A program made the position numbers and the translations under genes. Below are positions 37,401 through 47,168 of a stretch of 64,000 nucleotides of DNA, piece after piece. Source of the DNA: DASZVB01 sp036272055 (lineage in GTDB: Bacteria; Myxococcota_A; Polyangia; Polyangiales; Polyangiaceae); assembly GCA_036272055.1 (NCBI GenBank), contig DATAZL010000053.1, positions 1 to 64,000 on the forward strand. The letters are read 5' to 3'. The notes below the pieces were generated by a model. The model saw nothing but the letters and a program-made list of their open reading frames with translations. It did not search any database and was not told the origin of the DNA. Every line of letters starts with the position of its first letter. Positions within the stretch are counted from its first letter, which is position 1.

Positions 37401-38979
37401 CATCTCCCCTCCCCCGCACCACGACATCTACTCGATCGAAGATCTCGCTCAGCTCATCTTCGACCTGAAGATGGCGAATCCCCGCGCGCGCATCAGCGTG
37501 AAGCTCGTCGCGGAAGCGGGCGTCGGGACGGTCGCGGCCGGCGTGTCGAAGGCGCACGCCGACGTGATCCTCATCTCCGGCCACGACGGCGGCACGGGTG
37601 CCTCGCCCCAGACGAGCATCAAGCACGCCGGCGTGCCGTGGGAGCTCGGGCTGGCCGAAACGCACCAGGTGCTCGTGAAGAACGACCTCCGCAGCCGCAC
37701 CATCCTGCAGGCGGACGGCCAGATGCGCACCGGTCGCGACGTCGTGATCGCCGCCCTGCTCGGCGCAGAAGAGTTCGGCTTCGCGACGGCGCCGCTCGTC
37801 GCGTCGGGCTGCATCCTGATGCGCAAGTGCCACCTGAATACGTGCCCGGTGGGCATCGCGACTCAGGATCCGGAGCTCCGAAAGAAGTTCACCGGCACGC
37901 CCGAGCACGTGATCCGCTTCATGTTCTACGTCGCCGAAGAGGCGCGGCAGTACATGGCGCAGCTCGGCTACCGCAAGATCGCGGACATGATCGGGCACGT
38001 CGACAAGCTCCGGGTGCGGACCGACATCCAGCACTGGAAGGCGTCACGGCTCGATTTCTCCGATGTGCTGAAGCCGGCCGATCGCGGCGTCGGCGTCGAG
38101 GTGTGTCACACCATCGCGCAGGACCACGGCGTCGAGCGCTCGCTCGACGTGCAGCTCATCGAGCGCTGCAAGGAGACGCTCGAGACGGGCAAGCGCGTCG
38201 AGTTCACCATGCCGGTCCGCAACGTGCATCGCACCGCGGGCGGCCAGCTCTCAGGGGAGATCAGCCGTCGCTTCGGCCAGCGCGGCTTGCCATCGGGCAC
38301 CGTGCGCGTCCGCTTCGAGGGCACTGCGGGTCAGAGCTTCGGCGCCTGGCTCGTCGACGGCATGGAGTTCTCACTCTCCGGGGACGCCAACGACTACGTC
38401 GGCAAGGGCATGTCGGGCGGGATCCTCGCCATACATCCGCCTCGCGGCGCCACGTTCGCGGCGGACGAGAACATCATCGTCGGCAACACCGTCCTCTACG
38501 GCGCCACCGGCGGCACCGCGTTCCTGAACGGCAAGGCCGGCGAACGCTTCGGCGTCAGGAACAGCGGCGCCATCGCGGTCGTCGAGGGCGTCGGCGACCA
38601 CGGTTGCGAGTACATGACCGGCGGGCGCGTCGTCATCATCGGCGCAACGGGGCGAAACTTCGCCGCCGGCATGAGCGGCGGCTTCGCCTACGTCCTCGAC
38701 GAGGATTCGCAGTTCGAGAAACGCTGCAACCTCGAAATGGTGGAGCTCGAGTCGCTCAACGCCGAGGACGCCGCGTTCGTCGCCGATCTGCTCGAGCGAC
38801 ACCACGAACTGACCCGCAGCGAGAAGGCCAAGCGCCTCCTCACGAAGTGGGAAAAGACGCTCTCCAAGTTCGTGAAGGTTGTCCCGATCGAGTACCGCCG
38901 AGTCCTTCAAGAGCTCGAGAAGCAGCGCGCCGAGAAGACGTCACACGTCGAGTCGCGCGTTGCGGCCGCCGCGACCTGA
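34441..38979 (+). CDS. gltB: Glutamate synthase (NADPH) large subunit
   Basis: GOGAT large subunit makes two glutamates from glutamine and 2-oxoglutarate. The 1512-residue protein begins with a short propeptide ending at Cys19 (H-E-H-D-A-C-G-V-G-F), whose cleavage exposes the N-terminal glutaminase nucleophile. The central FMN-binding synthase region and the 3Fe-4S ligands C-x5-C-x4-C (in L-M-R-K-C-H-L-N-T-C-P-V-G) are present. The C-terminal GXGXG-type beta-helix (A-T-G-G-T-A, G-A-T-G-R-N-F-A-A-G-M-S-G-G) is intact. It is followed by gltD after 57 bp. It pairs with the small subunit for NADPH oxidation. Confidence 0.97.
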   Translation: MSLPPRSGLYDPAHEHDACGVGFVANIQGVASHRIVRQGVEILLNLVHRGACGCDPLTGDGAGIMLQMPHEFFVKEGKKLGIRIPARGEYGAGCVFLPRNPKEQRRCQRIVEDKVLAAGQRLLGWRTVPVDESALGPMARQSAPVIKQVIVGSGGLDQTAFERKLYVIRKWAEIAMRESGMKEAERFYMPSLSSRTIVYKGLLLAEQLSAFYKDLEDETFVSALAMVHQRFSTNTFPTWELAQPFRVLCHNGEINTLRGNHAWMRAREQVFDGRIFGEDVHDILPIISPNGSDSAMLDNVADMLVHAGRSLPHVMMMLVPEAWQNDEQMPQHKKDFYEYHSCLMEPWDGPAALCFSDGRSIGAILDRNGLRPARYLVTKDGVVVLSSETGVLDIPAENIERKGRLEPGRMFLVDLEQGRIVEDEEIKDSLAARKPYGKWLKDNKISLGELDEVDDAPPSIERLPLVTRQKMYGYTLEDMRILMAPMAEKGLEAVGSMGTDTPLAVLSDEPQLLYNYFKQHFAQITNPAIDSIREELVMSLKTYIGSEGNLLFELPDQAQMLELPHPILTNEDVAKLRHANIMHQRKPPTLPMLFKASEGGNGLKEALDELCRLASIAVKNEYGFIILSDRGANAEFAPVPALLGTAAVHHHLVRNGTRTKLGIIVETGEAREVHHFCLLTGFGAGAVNPYVALETLSDMVRDGAYPGITDAKYAQQKYIKAINKGLLKVMAKMGISTLQSYRGAQIFEAIGLSPELVDRYFTGTASRISGIDLDVIAKECLMRHERAFPTRTQPTSQLEVGGSYAYRAQAERHLWNPRTIAALQRAVRMEDAKSYEEYAKLINDQADGLLTLRGMWEFATSGKSVPIEDVEPATAIVKRFATGAMSYGSISSEAHENLAKAMNRIGGKSNTGEGGEREERFTDDRRSAIKQVASARFGVTTHYLVNADELQIKISQGAKPGEGGQLPGHKVDAIIAKTRHSTPGVTLISPPPHHDIYSIEDLAQLIFDLKMANPRARISVKLVAEAGVGTVAAGVSKAHADVILISGHDGGTGASPQTSIKHAGVPWELGLAETHQVLVKNDLRSRTILQADGQMRTGRDVVIAALLGAEEFGFATAPLVASGCILMRKCHLNTCPVGIATQDPELRKKFTGTPEHVIRFMFYVAEEARQYMAQLGYRKIADMIGHVDKLRVRTDIQHWKASRLDFSDVLKPADRGVGVEVCHTIAQDHGVERSLDVQLIERCKETLETGKRVEFTMPVRNVHRTAGGQLSGEISRRFGQRGLPSGTVRVRFEGTAGQSFGAWLVDGMEFSLSGDANDYVGKGMSGGILAIHPPRGATFAADENIIVGNTVLYGATGGTAFLNGKAGERFGVRNSGAIAVVEGVGDHGCEYMTGGRVVIIGATGRNFAAGMSGGFAYVLDEDSQFEKRCNLEMVELESLNAEDAAFVADLLERHHELTRSEKAKRLLTKWEKTLSKFVKVVPIEYRRVLQELEKQRAEKTSHVESRVAAAAT

Positions 38980-39036
38980 GCCCGATCCGTTCATCGCCGA
39001 GAGGCGCGTCCCTCACAACCAGCAGACAGAGATCCA

Positions 39037-40488
<1,452 letters not shown>

Positions 40489-40514
40489 TCACAGACCGAA
40501 GCCCGGCGTCCCGC

Positions 40515-40541
40515 GTTGATCCGCGAGCGCGCGTGATCAAC
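40515..40541. terminator. Hairpin between convergent gltD and acyltransferase genes
   Basis: GTTGATC at 40515-40521 pairs with GATCAAC at 40535-40541 around a 13-base GC-rich loop; the right arm overlaps the stop of the convergent gene. No T-run follows. It is a possible weak bidirectional terminator. Confidence 0.35.
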
Positions 40542-41280
40542 CGGTGGAGCGGGCCCGACTCGGTTCGCCGTTCATCGCGGGCGGCAGCGCCTTCACGATC
40601 GCGGCGCGGACGGCGGCAACGAAGCCCGGGAGGCGTCCCGCGTAGTCGCGTGGATCGATGGGCGGCAAGACAACGACGCGGGCGACGGCGCCGCGGGTGA
40701 CGGTGACGCCCCCTGCCGGAAGCGCGAACCGCGTCCCCTCGATCGCAACCGGTAGGACGCGCATCCCGGCCTCCATCGCGAGATGGAAGCCGCCCTTCTT
40801 GAAACGACCGACACTGCCGGTCTTGCTGCGGGTGCCCTCGGGCGCGATCCAGAGCGACACCGCGTCGCCGAGCTGCGTGTGCGCGAGCTTGAGCGCGCGA
40901 ATCGCGCTAGCCGGATCCTTCCGATCGATCTCGACGAAGCCAGCGGCGCGCATCGCTCCGGCCATGAACGGAATACGGAAGATCTCCTTCTTGGCGACCA
41001 TCCGGAGAGGGATCTTGAGGGACTGGAAGAGCACCGGAATGTCGTAGTGCGACTGGTGATTGCTCATCACGACGAAGGGCTCGCCGCGAACGATGTTCTC
41101 GGTGCCCTCGACGTCGAGCCGGATGCCCGCCTGCTGCACGAGCGCCCGCGACCACGAGTCGAGGCGGTCGTCGCAGATCTTGGTGGTGAGCGTGCCCTGA
41201 GCCGCCTGCACCATGGTCGGCAGGCTGATTCGAAGCGTTTCCATCGCCGCACGGGCGAGCACATCGAAAGAGGGGGCCAC
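40537..41280 (-). CDS. 1-acyl-sn-glycerol-3-phosphate acyltransferase-like (PlsC family)
   Basis: The 247-residue protein has the acyltransferase H-x4-D motif at H75-Q-S-H-Y-D80, preceded by V-M-S-N, and the phosphate-binding motif A-P-E-G-T-R-S. It also has F-K-K-G-G-F-H-L-A, all as in PlsC, which makes phosphatidic acid at the membrane. I chose the GTG start because a CAGGA sequence lies ~8 bases upstream; an ATG 12 codons later has none. The gene is divergent from the AgmX-like gene. Confidence 0.88.
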   Translation of the reverse strand: MAPSFDVLARAAMETLRISLPTMVQAAQGTLTTKICDDRLDSWSRALVQQAGIRLDVEGTENIVRGEPFVVMSNHQSHYDIPVLFQSLKIPLRMVAKKEIFRIPFMAGAMRAAGFVEIDRKDPASAIRALKLAHTQLGDAVSLWIAPEGTRSKTGSVGRFKKGGFHLAMEAGMRVLPVAIEGTRFALPAGGVTVTRGAVARVVVLPPIDPRDYAGRLPGFVAAVRAAIVKALPPAMNGEPSRARSTG

Positions 41281-41342
41281 GCAGCGTCCTGTTATTGAAG
41301 ATCGGTCGTCGGTTCCAGCCGCGCGGGCCGGATCGCGCGTGG

Positions 41343-41348
41343 AGTATA
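41343..41348 (-). promoter_or_regulatory. Candidate -10 element (TATACT) for the PlsC-like gene
   Basis: On the minus strand this reads TATACT, one base from the TATAAT consensus, in otherwise GC-rich DNA, about 60 bases ahead of the GTG start. The -35 region (GGAAAG) is poor. The rest of the 327-bp divergent region (41281-41607) holds nothing else I can identify. Confidence 0.35.
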
Positions 41349-41607
41349 TGCAGCGGTCGGCGCGACTTTCCACGCCCGTCGCTATCGCGCCGCCGGCGTG
41401 CGACCGGCGCGCCCGGCGACTGCGGGAGCTGGGCCGCTTTTCGTCCCGTTCTGCGGCCGTGGAGCCCAGCCCAGCGCCGCGTGAACGGCGAGGGAGGCCG
41501 TGGCCTTACATCGGCGCACCGGCGTGCCGGGTCGAATGACGCGGGCTACCGAGAATCGAGTGCCGGACGCGGAAAAGATGTAGAGTTAGGATTCTCGGTT
41601 CCCATCC

Positions 41608-44589
41608 ATGAACATCGCTTGCAGCAGTTGTCCTGCCAAATACGCCGTCCCGGATGAGAAGGTGCGCGGCCGCAAGGTTCGCATCACATGCAAGCGGTGC
41701 GGTGCAGCAATCATCGTCGATGGCACGGCGGTCGGCGCCACCGGCACCGGCGACGCACCCGCGCGTCCGCCTCAGAACACGATGGCCGGAGGCGCAGACG
41801 CGCCGGTTCCGTCGGGCACCTCTCCCGGCGTCGGGCAAGCGTCGGCGGCCGCGTCCGCAGCCGCGGCAATCAAGGGCGATAGCGCGAAGGTGAACGTCAA
41901 CGCCGCGACTGCTCCCGGCGCGCCGCACGATGCGGAGAACGACGTGGCGACGACGATGGGAGGCCCCGGTGACCTCGCCGCAGCCGCCGCATTCGCGTCG
42001 GGCAGCGCCGACGCGAAGCTCGCTGCGCCGAACGCCGCCGCCCTCGACCCGAGCGCGCCGAAGGCCGAGGTCAAAGCCGCCGCAGTACCGAAGGCCGGCG
42101 CCGCTCCGGCAACCGCCGCGGGCAAGCCGCTGGGCTTCGCCGCGAGGCCGCTCGGCGCCGCTGCAAAGCCGCTCGCAAGCCTCGGCAAGGCCGCTGCTGG
42201 TCCGGACAAGGCCGCTGCCGGTGCGGACAAGGGCGCTTCAGACAAGGGCACGGTCGAGGCGGACAAGCCCGTCGCCAGCACCGACAAGGGTGCAGTCGAA
42301 AAGCCTGTCGCGGGTGCGGACACTGCCGCTGCCGGCGGAGACAAGGCCGCTACCGGCGGAGACAAGGCCGCGGCGTTTCCGAAGCCGTTCGGCGGTACCG
42401 GGAAGCTCGCGGGGCTCGGCAAGGTCGGAGCGGCCGCAACGACGGCCAAGGCCGGCACCGCGGGCGGCGGTGCAACGCCGGGCAAGGCCGCCACTACGTC
42501 GGTCGGCGGAGCGACGCCGGGCAAGTCGGCGACCGCGGCAGTGACGGCCGCGAAGGCTCAGCCGCCGGTGACGACAACGCTGGGCGGCGTGGGAGGCCCG
42601 ACGGCAACGCCCATCGGTGGTGCCGCGACGGCGACCGCGGGCGGCGCGGCGCCCACCGCCGTCGGTGGTGCGGGCAGCGTCGGTGCGACGACCGCGACAC
42701 AGGCGGCGGCACGCGCCGTCGTGCCGCGCGCAGGAGCCGCTGCTGCGCGCGCGGTTGCGCCGAGTGCACTCCCCGAACGGACATGGACGGTCGCCGTCAC
42801 TGACGACGATCATCACGAGATGGCCCTGTCGCAGATCGTCGACGCCTACGCGGCGGAGTCGATCGACGCCGACACGTTCATCTGGCGCGAGGGCATGCAG
42901 GACTGGCTCATGCCGTTCGAGATCGCCGAGATCGCGACCGCGCTCCGAGCACGCAAGCTCACGCCGAGGACGAACACGCAGCAGGAGAGCGCGCTCGGTG
43001 CCGGACCGATCATCGGAGAAGATCCGGCGTCCGGTGCATGGCGCGAGCCAGGTCGCTGGGACCGGGACGAGCCCTCGCCCCCCGAGGAGCCGAACTTCGA
43101 CGACGTGACCGTCGCGATGGAGGCACCGAAGGCCAGGGCGCTGCTCCAGGCCGTGACGTCCGAGGAGGCCGCCACCGCCGCCCGCCCGAAGAGCGACGAC
43201 GGCCCGACGATGATTGCCCCGAAGGCGGACGAACCGACGGCCATCGCCGGACCGTTCGCCGTCACGCCGGAGCTCCTCGGTTTCGGCCTCGACGACGACG
43301 CGGAGGCACCCGTGCCGATGGCGCTCTCGCCGGTGGCACCCCTCGCGCCCAACGTCGAGGGGACGCGAGGGGACTCCATCGTGGAGCTCGCCTCGAGCCT
43401 CGAGCGCGAACCGGAGAAGCTGCCGTTCCAGTTCGCCCCGAGCGCAGTGCCGCCGCGCGCCCAGATGAAGTCGGGCACGAACGAGACCGACGCCGGCGCC
43501 GCACGCGATCTGTTCTCCCGCGGCGGCCTCGCCGACGAGGAGCCGTCCTCTGCGCTCGACTCGGACGACAGTGACGAGGCGAAGGCCCGCACCGGCGCTC
43601 GCAACGAGAGCTCCGTGCTGTTCTCCCTCGACCAGCTCGCGAGACCCGAGGCCAAGCCATCAGCCGTAACGCCGAAGAAGCGCGACGAAGCGGCGCTGCT
43701 GCTCGGCGGGACGGCCGCATCGGCGGGCGGCGCGCCGGTGGCCAACATGGGCGGTGGCGGGCTCTTCGGACAGACGAACATGGCCGCGCCCGACTTCACG
43801 GCGCCGTCGCCCCCGTCGGTCGCCCCCGGCAAGCGGCGCGACTCGGCCTCGCCGACCGCCGAGAAGAAGGGATCGCGCGGTGCCGGCTTCTGGATCGGCG
43901 TGCTCGCCGCACTGGCCGCATGCGGCGGCGGCGCGTACTTCCTGTCCCGCTCGCAAGCGACACCGACTCCGGCGCCCACCGCCGAGCCGACGATGACGGC
44001 GGCGCCGACCGCTCCTGCGACCACCGAGCCGGTCGCTTCGGCGGCGGCGAACGAAGTGCCGGCCACTTCCGGCGCAACGCCGGCGGCGAGCGGCGCCCCG
44101 GGCACGTCCGCGTCGGCGGCAGGTTCCGCAGCGGCCCCCGGGGGTTCGGCGGCGCCGGGCGCGTCCGGTTCCGCTGCGGCTCCCGGTGCAGTGCCGGCGA
44201 CCGGTGCGGCAACGCCGACGGGAGCAACGACGCCCACTCAGCCGAAGACGACCCAGCCGTCGAGCGCGACGCCGAAGGCAGCGGCAGCGGCGGCCGAGCC
44301 CGAGGCGCCCGCGGCGGGTCCCGACTTCGACAAGGACGCGGCGATGGCAGCGCTGGCGACCGCCGGGGCGAACTCCGAGAGCCAGTGCGCGACCGAGGAA
44401 GGGCCGCACGGTACCGGCAAGGTCGCCGTCACGTTCGCCAACAGTGGTCGCGCAACGAACGCCCTCGTCTCCGGCGACTTCGCGGGCAGCGCGCTCGGCG
44501 GATGCGTGGCGCGCATCTTCCGCGCCGCCCACGTCCCGCCCTTCGGCGGCGAGTCCGTCCGAGTCTCGAAGACCGTACGGATCCCGTGA
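41608..44589 (+). CDS. AgmX/GltJ-like zinc-ribbon, GYF and TonB-like C-terminal membrane protein
   Basis: The 993-residue protein has an MJ0042-type zinc ribbon at the N-terminus (C5xxC8 and C28xxC31), then ~350 residues of Ala/Gly/Lys/Pro repeats, a GYF_2-type domain from W393 (T-F-I-W-R-E-G-M-Q-D-W-L), a long acidic/Pro-rich stretch, one membrane helix at ~759-780 (G-F-W-I-G-V-L-A-A-L-A-A-C), and a periplasmic domain ending T-V-R-I-P that resembles the AgmX/PglI C-terminal (TonB-like) domain. This is the order in Myxococcus GltJ/AgmX, a gliding-machine protein whose cytoplasmic domains contact MglA. No other motility gene is nearby, so the role here is inferred. Confidence 0.82.
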   Translation: MNIACSSCPAKYAVPDEKVRGRKVRITCKRCGAAIIVDGTAVGATGTGDAPARPPQNTMAGGADAPVPSGTSPGVGQASAAASAAAAIKGDSAKVNVNAATAPGAPHDAENDVATTMGGPGDLAAAAAFASGSADAKLAAPNAAALDPSAPKAEVKAAAVPKAGAAPATAAGKPLGFAARPLGAAAKPLASLGKAAAGPDKAAAGADKGASDKGTVEADKPVASTDKGAVEKPVAGADTAAAGGDKAATGGDKAAAFPKPFGGTGKLAGLGKVGAAATTAKAGTAGGGATPGKAATTSVGGATPGKSATAAVTAAKAQPPVTTTLGGVGGPTATPIGGAATATAGGAAPTAVGGAGSVGATTATQAAARAVVPRAGAAAARAVAPSALPERTWTVAVTDDDHHEMALSQIVDAYAAESIDADTFIWREGMQDWLMPFEIAEIATALRARKLTPRTNTQQESALGAGPIIGEDPASGAWREPGRWDRDEPSPPEEPNFDDVTVAMEAPKARALLQAVTSEEAATAARPKSDDGPTMIAPKADEPTAIAGPFAVTPELLGFGLDDDAEAPVPMALSPVAPLAPNVEGTRGDSIVELASSLEREPEKLPFQFAPSAVPPRAQMKSGTNETDAGAARDLFSRGGLADEEPSSALDSDDSDEAKARTGARNESSVLFSLDQLARPEAKPSAVTPKKRDEAALLLGGTAASAGGAPVANMGGGGLFGQTNMAAPDFTAPSPPSVAPGKRRDSASPTAEKKGSRGAGFWIGVLAALAACGGGAYFLSRSQATPTPAPTAEPTMTAAPTAPATTEPVASAAANEVPATSGATPAASGAPGTSASAAGSAAAPGGSAAPGASGSAAAPGAVPATGAATPTGATTPTQPKTTQPSSATPKAAAAAAEPEAPAAGPDFDKDAAMAALATAGANSESQCATEEGPHGTGKVAVTFANSGRATNALVSGDFAGSALGGCVARIFRAAHVPPFGGESVRVSKTVRIP

Positions 44590-44669
44590 GCGCCCTCTCC
44601 CAGCTAGCGCTAGCCGGCAGCGCCCTAGTAGTCCTGGCCGTCCTAGTCCTCCTAGGCCGAACCCGCTAA
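44586..44669 (+). CDS. 27-residue hydrophobic microprotein coupled to the AgmX-like gene
   Basis: A GTG overlapping the TGA of the AgmX-like gene (GTGA) opens a frame of 27 codons ending in TAA. The product is a short polar start (S-A-L-S-Q), then about 18 hydrophobic residues (L-A-L-A-G-S-A-L-V-V-L-A-V-L-V-L-L-G) and R-T-R, the layout of a single-span membrane peptide. Five of its eight Leu codons are CTA, very rare in this GC-rich DNA, and five CTAG tetranucleotides lie within 52 bases. It may be a real coupled peptide or a noncoding segment of odd composition. Confidence 0.4.
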   Translation: MSALSQLALAGSALVVLAVLVLLGRTR

Positions 44670-45080
44670 CCGACCCCGGTAGCCCGCCGACGACAGCGTC
44701 GCGCACGGCTCCCCAATAACCCCCGCCAGTCCGCCGGGTTACGCCGAACCTTAACCCCGAAATCTCAACCCCGTTCAACGCCGCAAAGCGACTCCGCATG
44801 CGAAGCGAGCGCCCGGCTCCGCTCCCCTCCGCGTGCGATCCGAAGCGAGCCCGTCCAACTCCGCTCCCCTCCGCATGCGATGCGAAGCGAGCGCCCGACT
44901 CCGATCCCGTCGCGACCTCAAAGCAAGCCACGGCTTCAGTACACTCGAAGGTCCGATTGCGAAGACCGCGTGGTCAGATCGCTGGGTGAGGCGCGGAGGC
45001 GTGCGCATGCACGCTGAGCACCGAGAGCAGCGAGATGGCCGCGTGCTCGAAGCAAGCGGACCTTCGTGCCATCAACCCGA
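44670..45080. other. Intergenic region of 411 bp with degenerate tandem repeat
   Basis: No convincing gene lies here. The first part is C-rich with AT-containing patches (C-C-C-C-A-A-T-A-A-C-C-C). The middle carries three ~40-base repeats listed separately. The right end is the 3' flank of the convergent L,D-transpeptidase gene. No obvious terminator with a T-run is present. Confidence 0.5.
44794..44910. repeat. Degenerate ~40-bp tandem repeat, three copies
   Basis: Three units (44794-44828, 44829-44870, 44871-44910; 35, 42 and 40 bases) each begin CCGCRTGCGA, contain GAAGCGAGC and end with CTCCGMTCCCST. They differ by a few substitutions and a 5-7-base gap. The repeat is noncoding and of unknown role. 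Confidence 0.65.
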
Positions 45081-46697
45081 CTAGGGGTGAATATTTACCA
45101 AAGTGCCGTTACCCAGGGCGGTGCCAGTATAGGCGGCGTGCCAGTGGTCGGGGACCGGCGGATCGGCCCAGAAGAAGACGTAGCGGGCGTCGATGGGGGC
45201 CAGGTTGACGCAGCCGTGGGAGCGGGCCTTGCCGAAGTCGTCGTGCCAGTAGGCGCCGTGGAGGGCGTAGCCGCTGTTGAAGTACATGACCCAGGGCACG
45301 TCACGGAGCTCGAACTCGTGATCGGCCATGTCCGAGTCCATCGTGGTGGTCACGTGCTTCTGGTAGATGCGAAACTGGCCGGTGGGCGTGCTGTGCGTCG
45401 TCTTCGGATCGCCGAGCCCGTCCTTGCCGGTCGAGACGAGCGTCGCGTAGACCGGCGTCGCGCCCTCCCAGAGCACGAGCGTCTGCGCGAGGATGGAGAC
45501 GTCGATCCACTTGGTCGTGCCCTTGGCGAACCACGGTAGGTCGGTCTGCTTGGGGGCCGTGCGCACGTCCTCGCTCTTCACCCAGTGCCCGGTGCGCGTC
45601 TCGACGAAGCGGTCGTTCCGCCACATCTTCACGCGTCCGGTGAGCGGCACCATTTCACGGCGCGGCAGCGCGTCGCCCTCCGAGAGGCCGGCGCTCGCTG
45701 CGTCCCACTGCTTCGCGTCGTCGGCGTAGACGAACGCGACGGGAAGCCCGACGCCGTGGAGATCGGCGCCGTGGAACGGCGAACCGGAGTCGGCCTTGAG
45801 CTTGTCGGCCGGGATGAGGCGCACGTCGGTGGTGACGGCGAAGCGCCGGCTCTGGGCCTCGGCGCCCGCGACGAAGGTGCCGACGAGCGCGACGCCGGCG
45901 TGTCGCTTGATGCGGTTCGCCATGACGGCGTACGTCGGCGCCTTGAAGGACGACACGTTGGGGATCTGCCGGCCTCCGGAGAGCCACCACGGCACGGCGT
46001 CTTCCCCGTCGCCGCCGAAGCGATGACTCACATCGAGCGGGACGGCGTGGTCCGGGATGTCCGACGCGGCGAGCCCCTTCGGATCGAGGGGGACGTCGTT
46101 GGCGCCGACGTCGAGCTCGTCCCATTTCTTCGCGAGCTTCGACCAGCTGCGGAGATGGCGCTCGAGTCTCGCCTCGTACTTGAACTGTTCGTCCTTGCTA
46201 GGGATGCGCAGGTAGTTCGGAGCAATGGCGCGTACGAACGCGTAATTATAGGGCATCGGGCGCGAGCGGTTCGGCTCGACGTCGACGGCGCGGACCAGCG
46301 GATGATCGAGCTTCACGGTCGCGCCGTCGTTCGCACAGACGAAGCCCGCGGGGCGCACCGCGTACCAGCCGTCGGGGCATCCGTCGCGGCTGACGGGGTC
46401 CTTCGAGCGCGACACCTTGGCGCCGAGCCGCAGGTAGCCGATGGTCTGCGAGCCACGAGCGGGCGCGGCGAGGATGGGAACGACCATCGCCGTCGGGGCG
46501 AGCTTCGGGGCGTCCTCGGGGGGAACCGGGATCGCGGCGGTGGGCGGGCCGACGACGGCGCCGCCACTCTCCGGCTTGGCGTGAATGAGCGCGGGCCCCT
46601 CGGAGCCGAGGGACGCCTTCGTTCCACAGGCGGACGCGAGCCCGGCGCAGACCAGCGCCGGCAGCGTGCCTCTTCGCCCGAGAGCACTGAAGAGCAT
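45081..46697 (-). CDS. L,D-transpeptidase (YkuD) family lipoprotein
   Basis: The 538-residue protein has a signal with a probable lipidated Cys24 (L-A-S-A-C-G). Its last ~130 residues form a YkuD catalytic domain with H480-G and S-H-G-C496-V-N, the catalytic Cys. L,D-transpeptidases make 3-3 crosslinks or attach proteins in peptidoglycan. The ~350 residues before it contain a possible SH3-like segment (P-I-L-A-A-P-A-R-G-S-Q-T-I-G-Y-L-R-L-G-A-K-V) and a large region I do not recognise. It is well above the usual YkuD length, as in other myxobacterial members. Confidence 0.88.
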   Translation of the reverse strand: MLFSALGRRGTLPALVCAGLASACGTKASLGSEGPALIHAKPESGGAVVGPPTAAIPVPPEDAPKLAPTAMVVPILAAPARGSQTIGYLRLGAKVSRSKDPVSRDGCPDGWYAVRPAGFVCANDGATVKLDHPLVRAVDVEPNRSRPMPYNYAFVRAIAPNYLRIPSKDEQFKYEARLERHLRSWSKLAKKWDELDVGANDVPLDPKGLAASDIPDHAVPLDVSHRFGGDGEDAVPWWLSGGRQIPNVSSFKAPTYAVMANRIKRHAGVALVGTFVAGAEAQSRRFAVTTDVRLIPADKLKADSGSPFHGADLHGVGLPVAFVYADDAKQWDAASAGLSEGDALPRREMVPLTGRVKMWRNDRFVETRTGHWVKSEDVRTAPKQTDLPWFAKGTTKWIDVSILAQTLVLWEGATPVYATLVSTGKDGLGDPKTTHSTPTGQFRIYQKHVTTTMDSDMADHEFELRDVPWVMYFNSGYALHGAYWHDDFGKARSHGCVNLAPIDARYVFFWADPPVPDHWHAAYTGTALGNGTLVNIHP

Positions 46698-46745
46698 GAG
46701 AGACGATTGCCAAACGAGGAGCCTGCGGGCCCAGAAACTGACGAC

Positions 46746-47120
46746 TCAGCGACGCCAGGAGCCGCTCTCGAGCCTCGGGTGGCCACGGACGCCAGCGGCG
46801 CTCATGACGTAAGCGACCGCCTCGGTGCCATCGGCGAGGCTCACCACGACGCGATCGTAGAGGTCCGGATAGCCCTCGTAACGATCCAGGACGTCGAGGT
46901 GCTCGGCGGTCACGGTGTACACCTCGCCCTCCACGACGCCGTCCGACGCGACGACCAGCGCTGGATACTCGCCAAGATCGTGGAGCGCATAGCCGCTGGC
47001 CGTCACTGCGGCGCCATCGAAGCGTGCGCCTTGCATCAGGTCCGCTCGCGGGAAACCTCGCTTCAAGGTTCCGTAAACGAGGAGACGGACAGAACCCGGA
47101 CGCGAGGCAGCGTCGTTCAC
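46746..47120 (-). CDS. Gamma-glutamylcyclotransferase-like (AIG2/GGCT) protein
   Basis: The 124-residue protein carries the family substrate loop Y-G-T-L-K-R-G and V-V-E-G-E-V-Y near the expected catalytic Glu, with D-R-Y-E-G-Y-P-D-L-Y-D-R. Members release 5-oxoproline from gamma-glutamyl compounds, although many bacterial ones are uncharacterised. It starts at GTG, divergent from the GntR-family regulator, with two operator-like palindromes between them. Confidence 0.85.
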   Translation of the reverse strand: MNDAASRPGSVRLLVYGTLKRGFPRADLMQGARFDGAAVTASGYALHDLGEYPALVVASDGVVEGEVYTVTAEHLDVLDRYEGYPDLYDRVVVSLADGTEAVAYVMSAAGVRGHPRLESGSWRR

Positions 47121-47168
47121 CGCACACCGATGCTCGGTGTGGTGTGTAGCCGCATCGCGTCATCCGAT

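Noticed and set aside
35548..38034. 828-codon antisense open frame within gltB
   Set aside because: The sense gene has all glutamate synthase motifs, and the antisense product is low-complexity and Asp/Arg/Leu-biased.
41600..44600. Tandem Ala/Gly/Lys repeats inside the AgmX-like gene as separate genes in other frames
   Set aside because: Several open frames occur in both strands only because of GC-rich codon bias. The zinc-ribbon, GYF and membrane segments fix the true frame.
44794..44910. Possible CRISPR array
   Set aside because: There are only three degenerate units placed directly end to end without unique spacers, and no cas genes.
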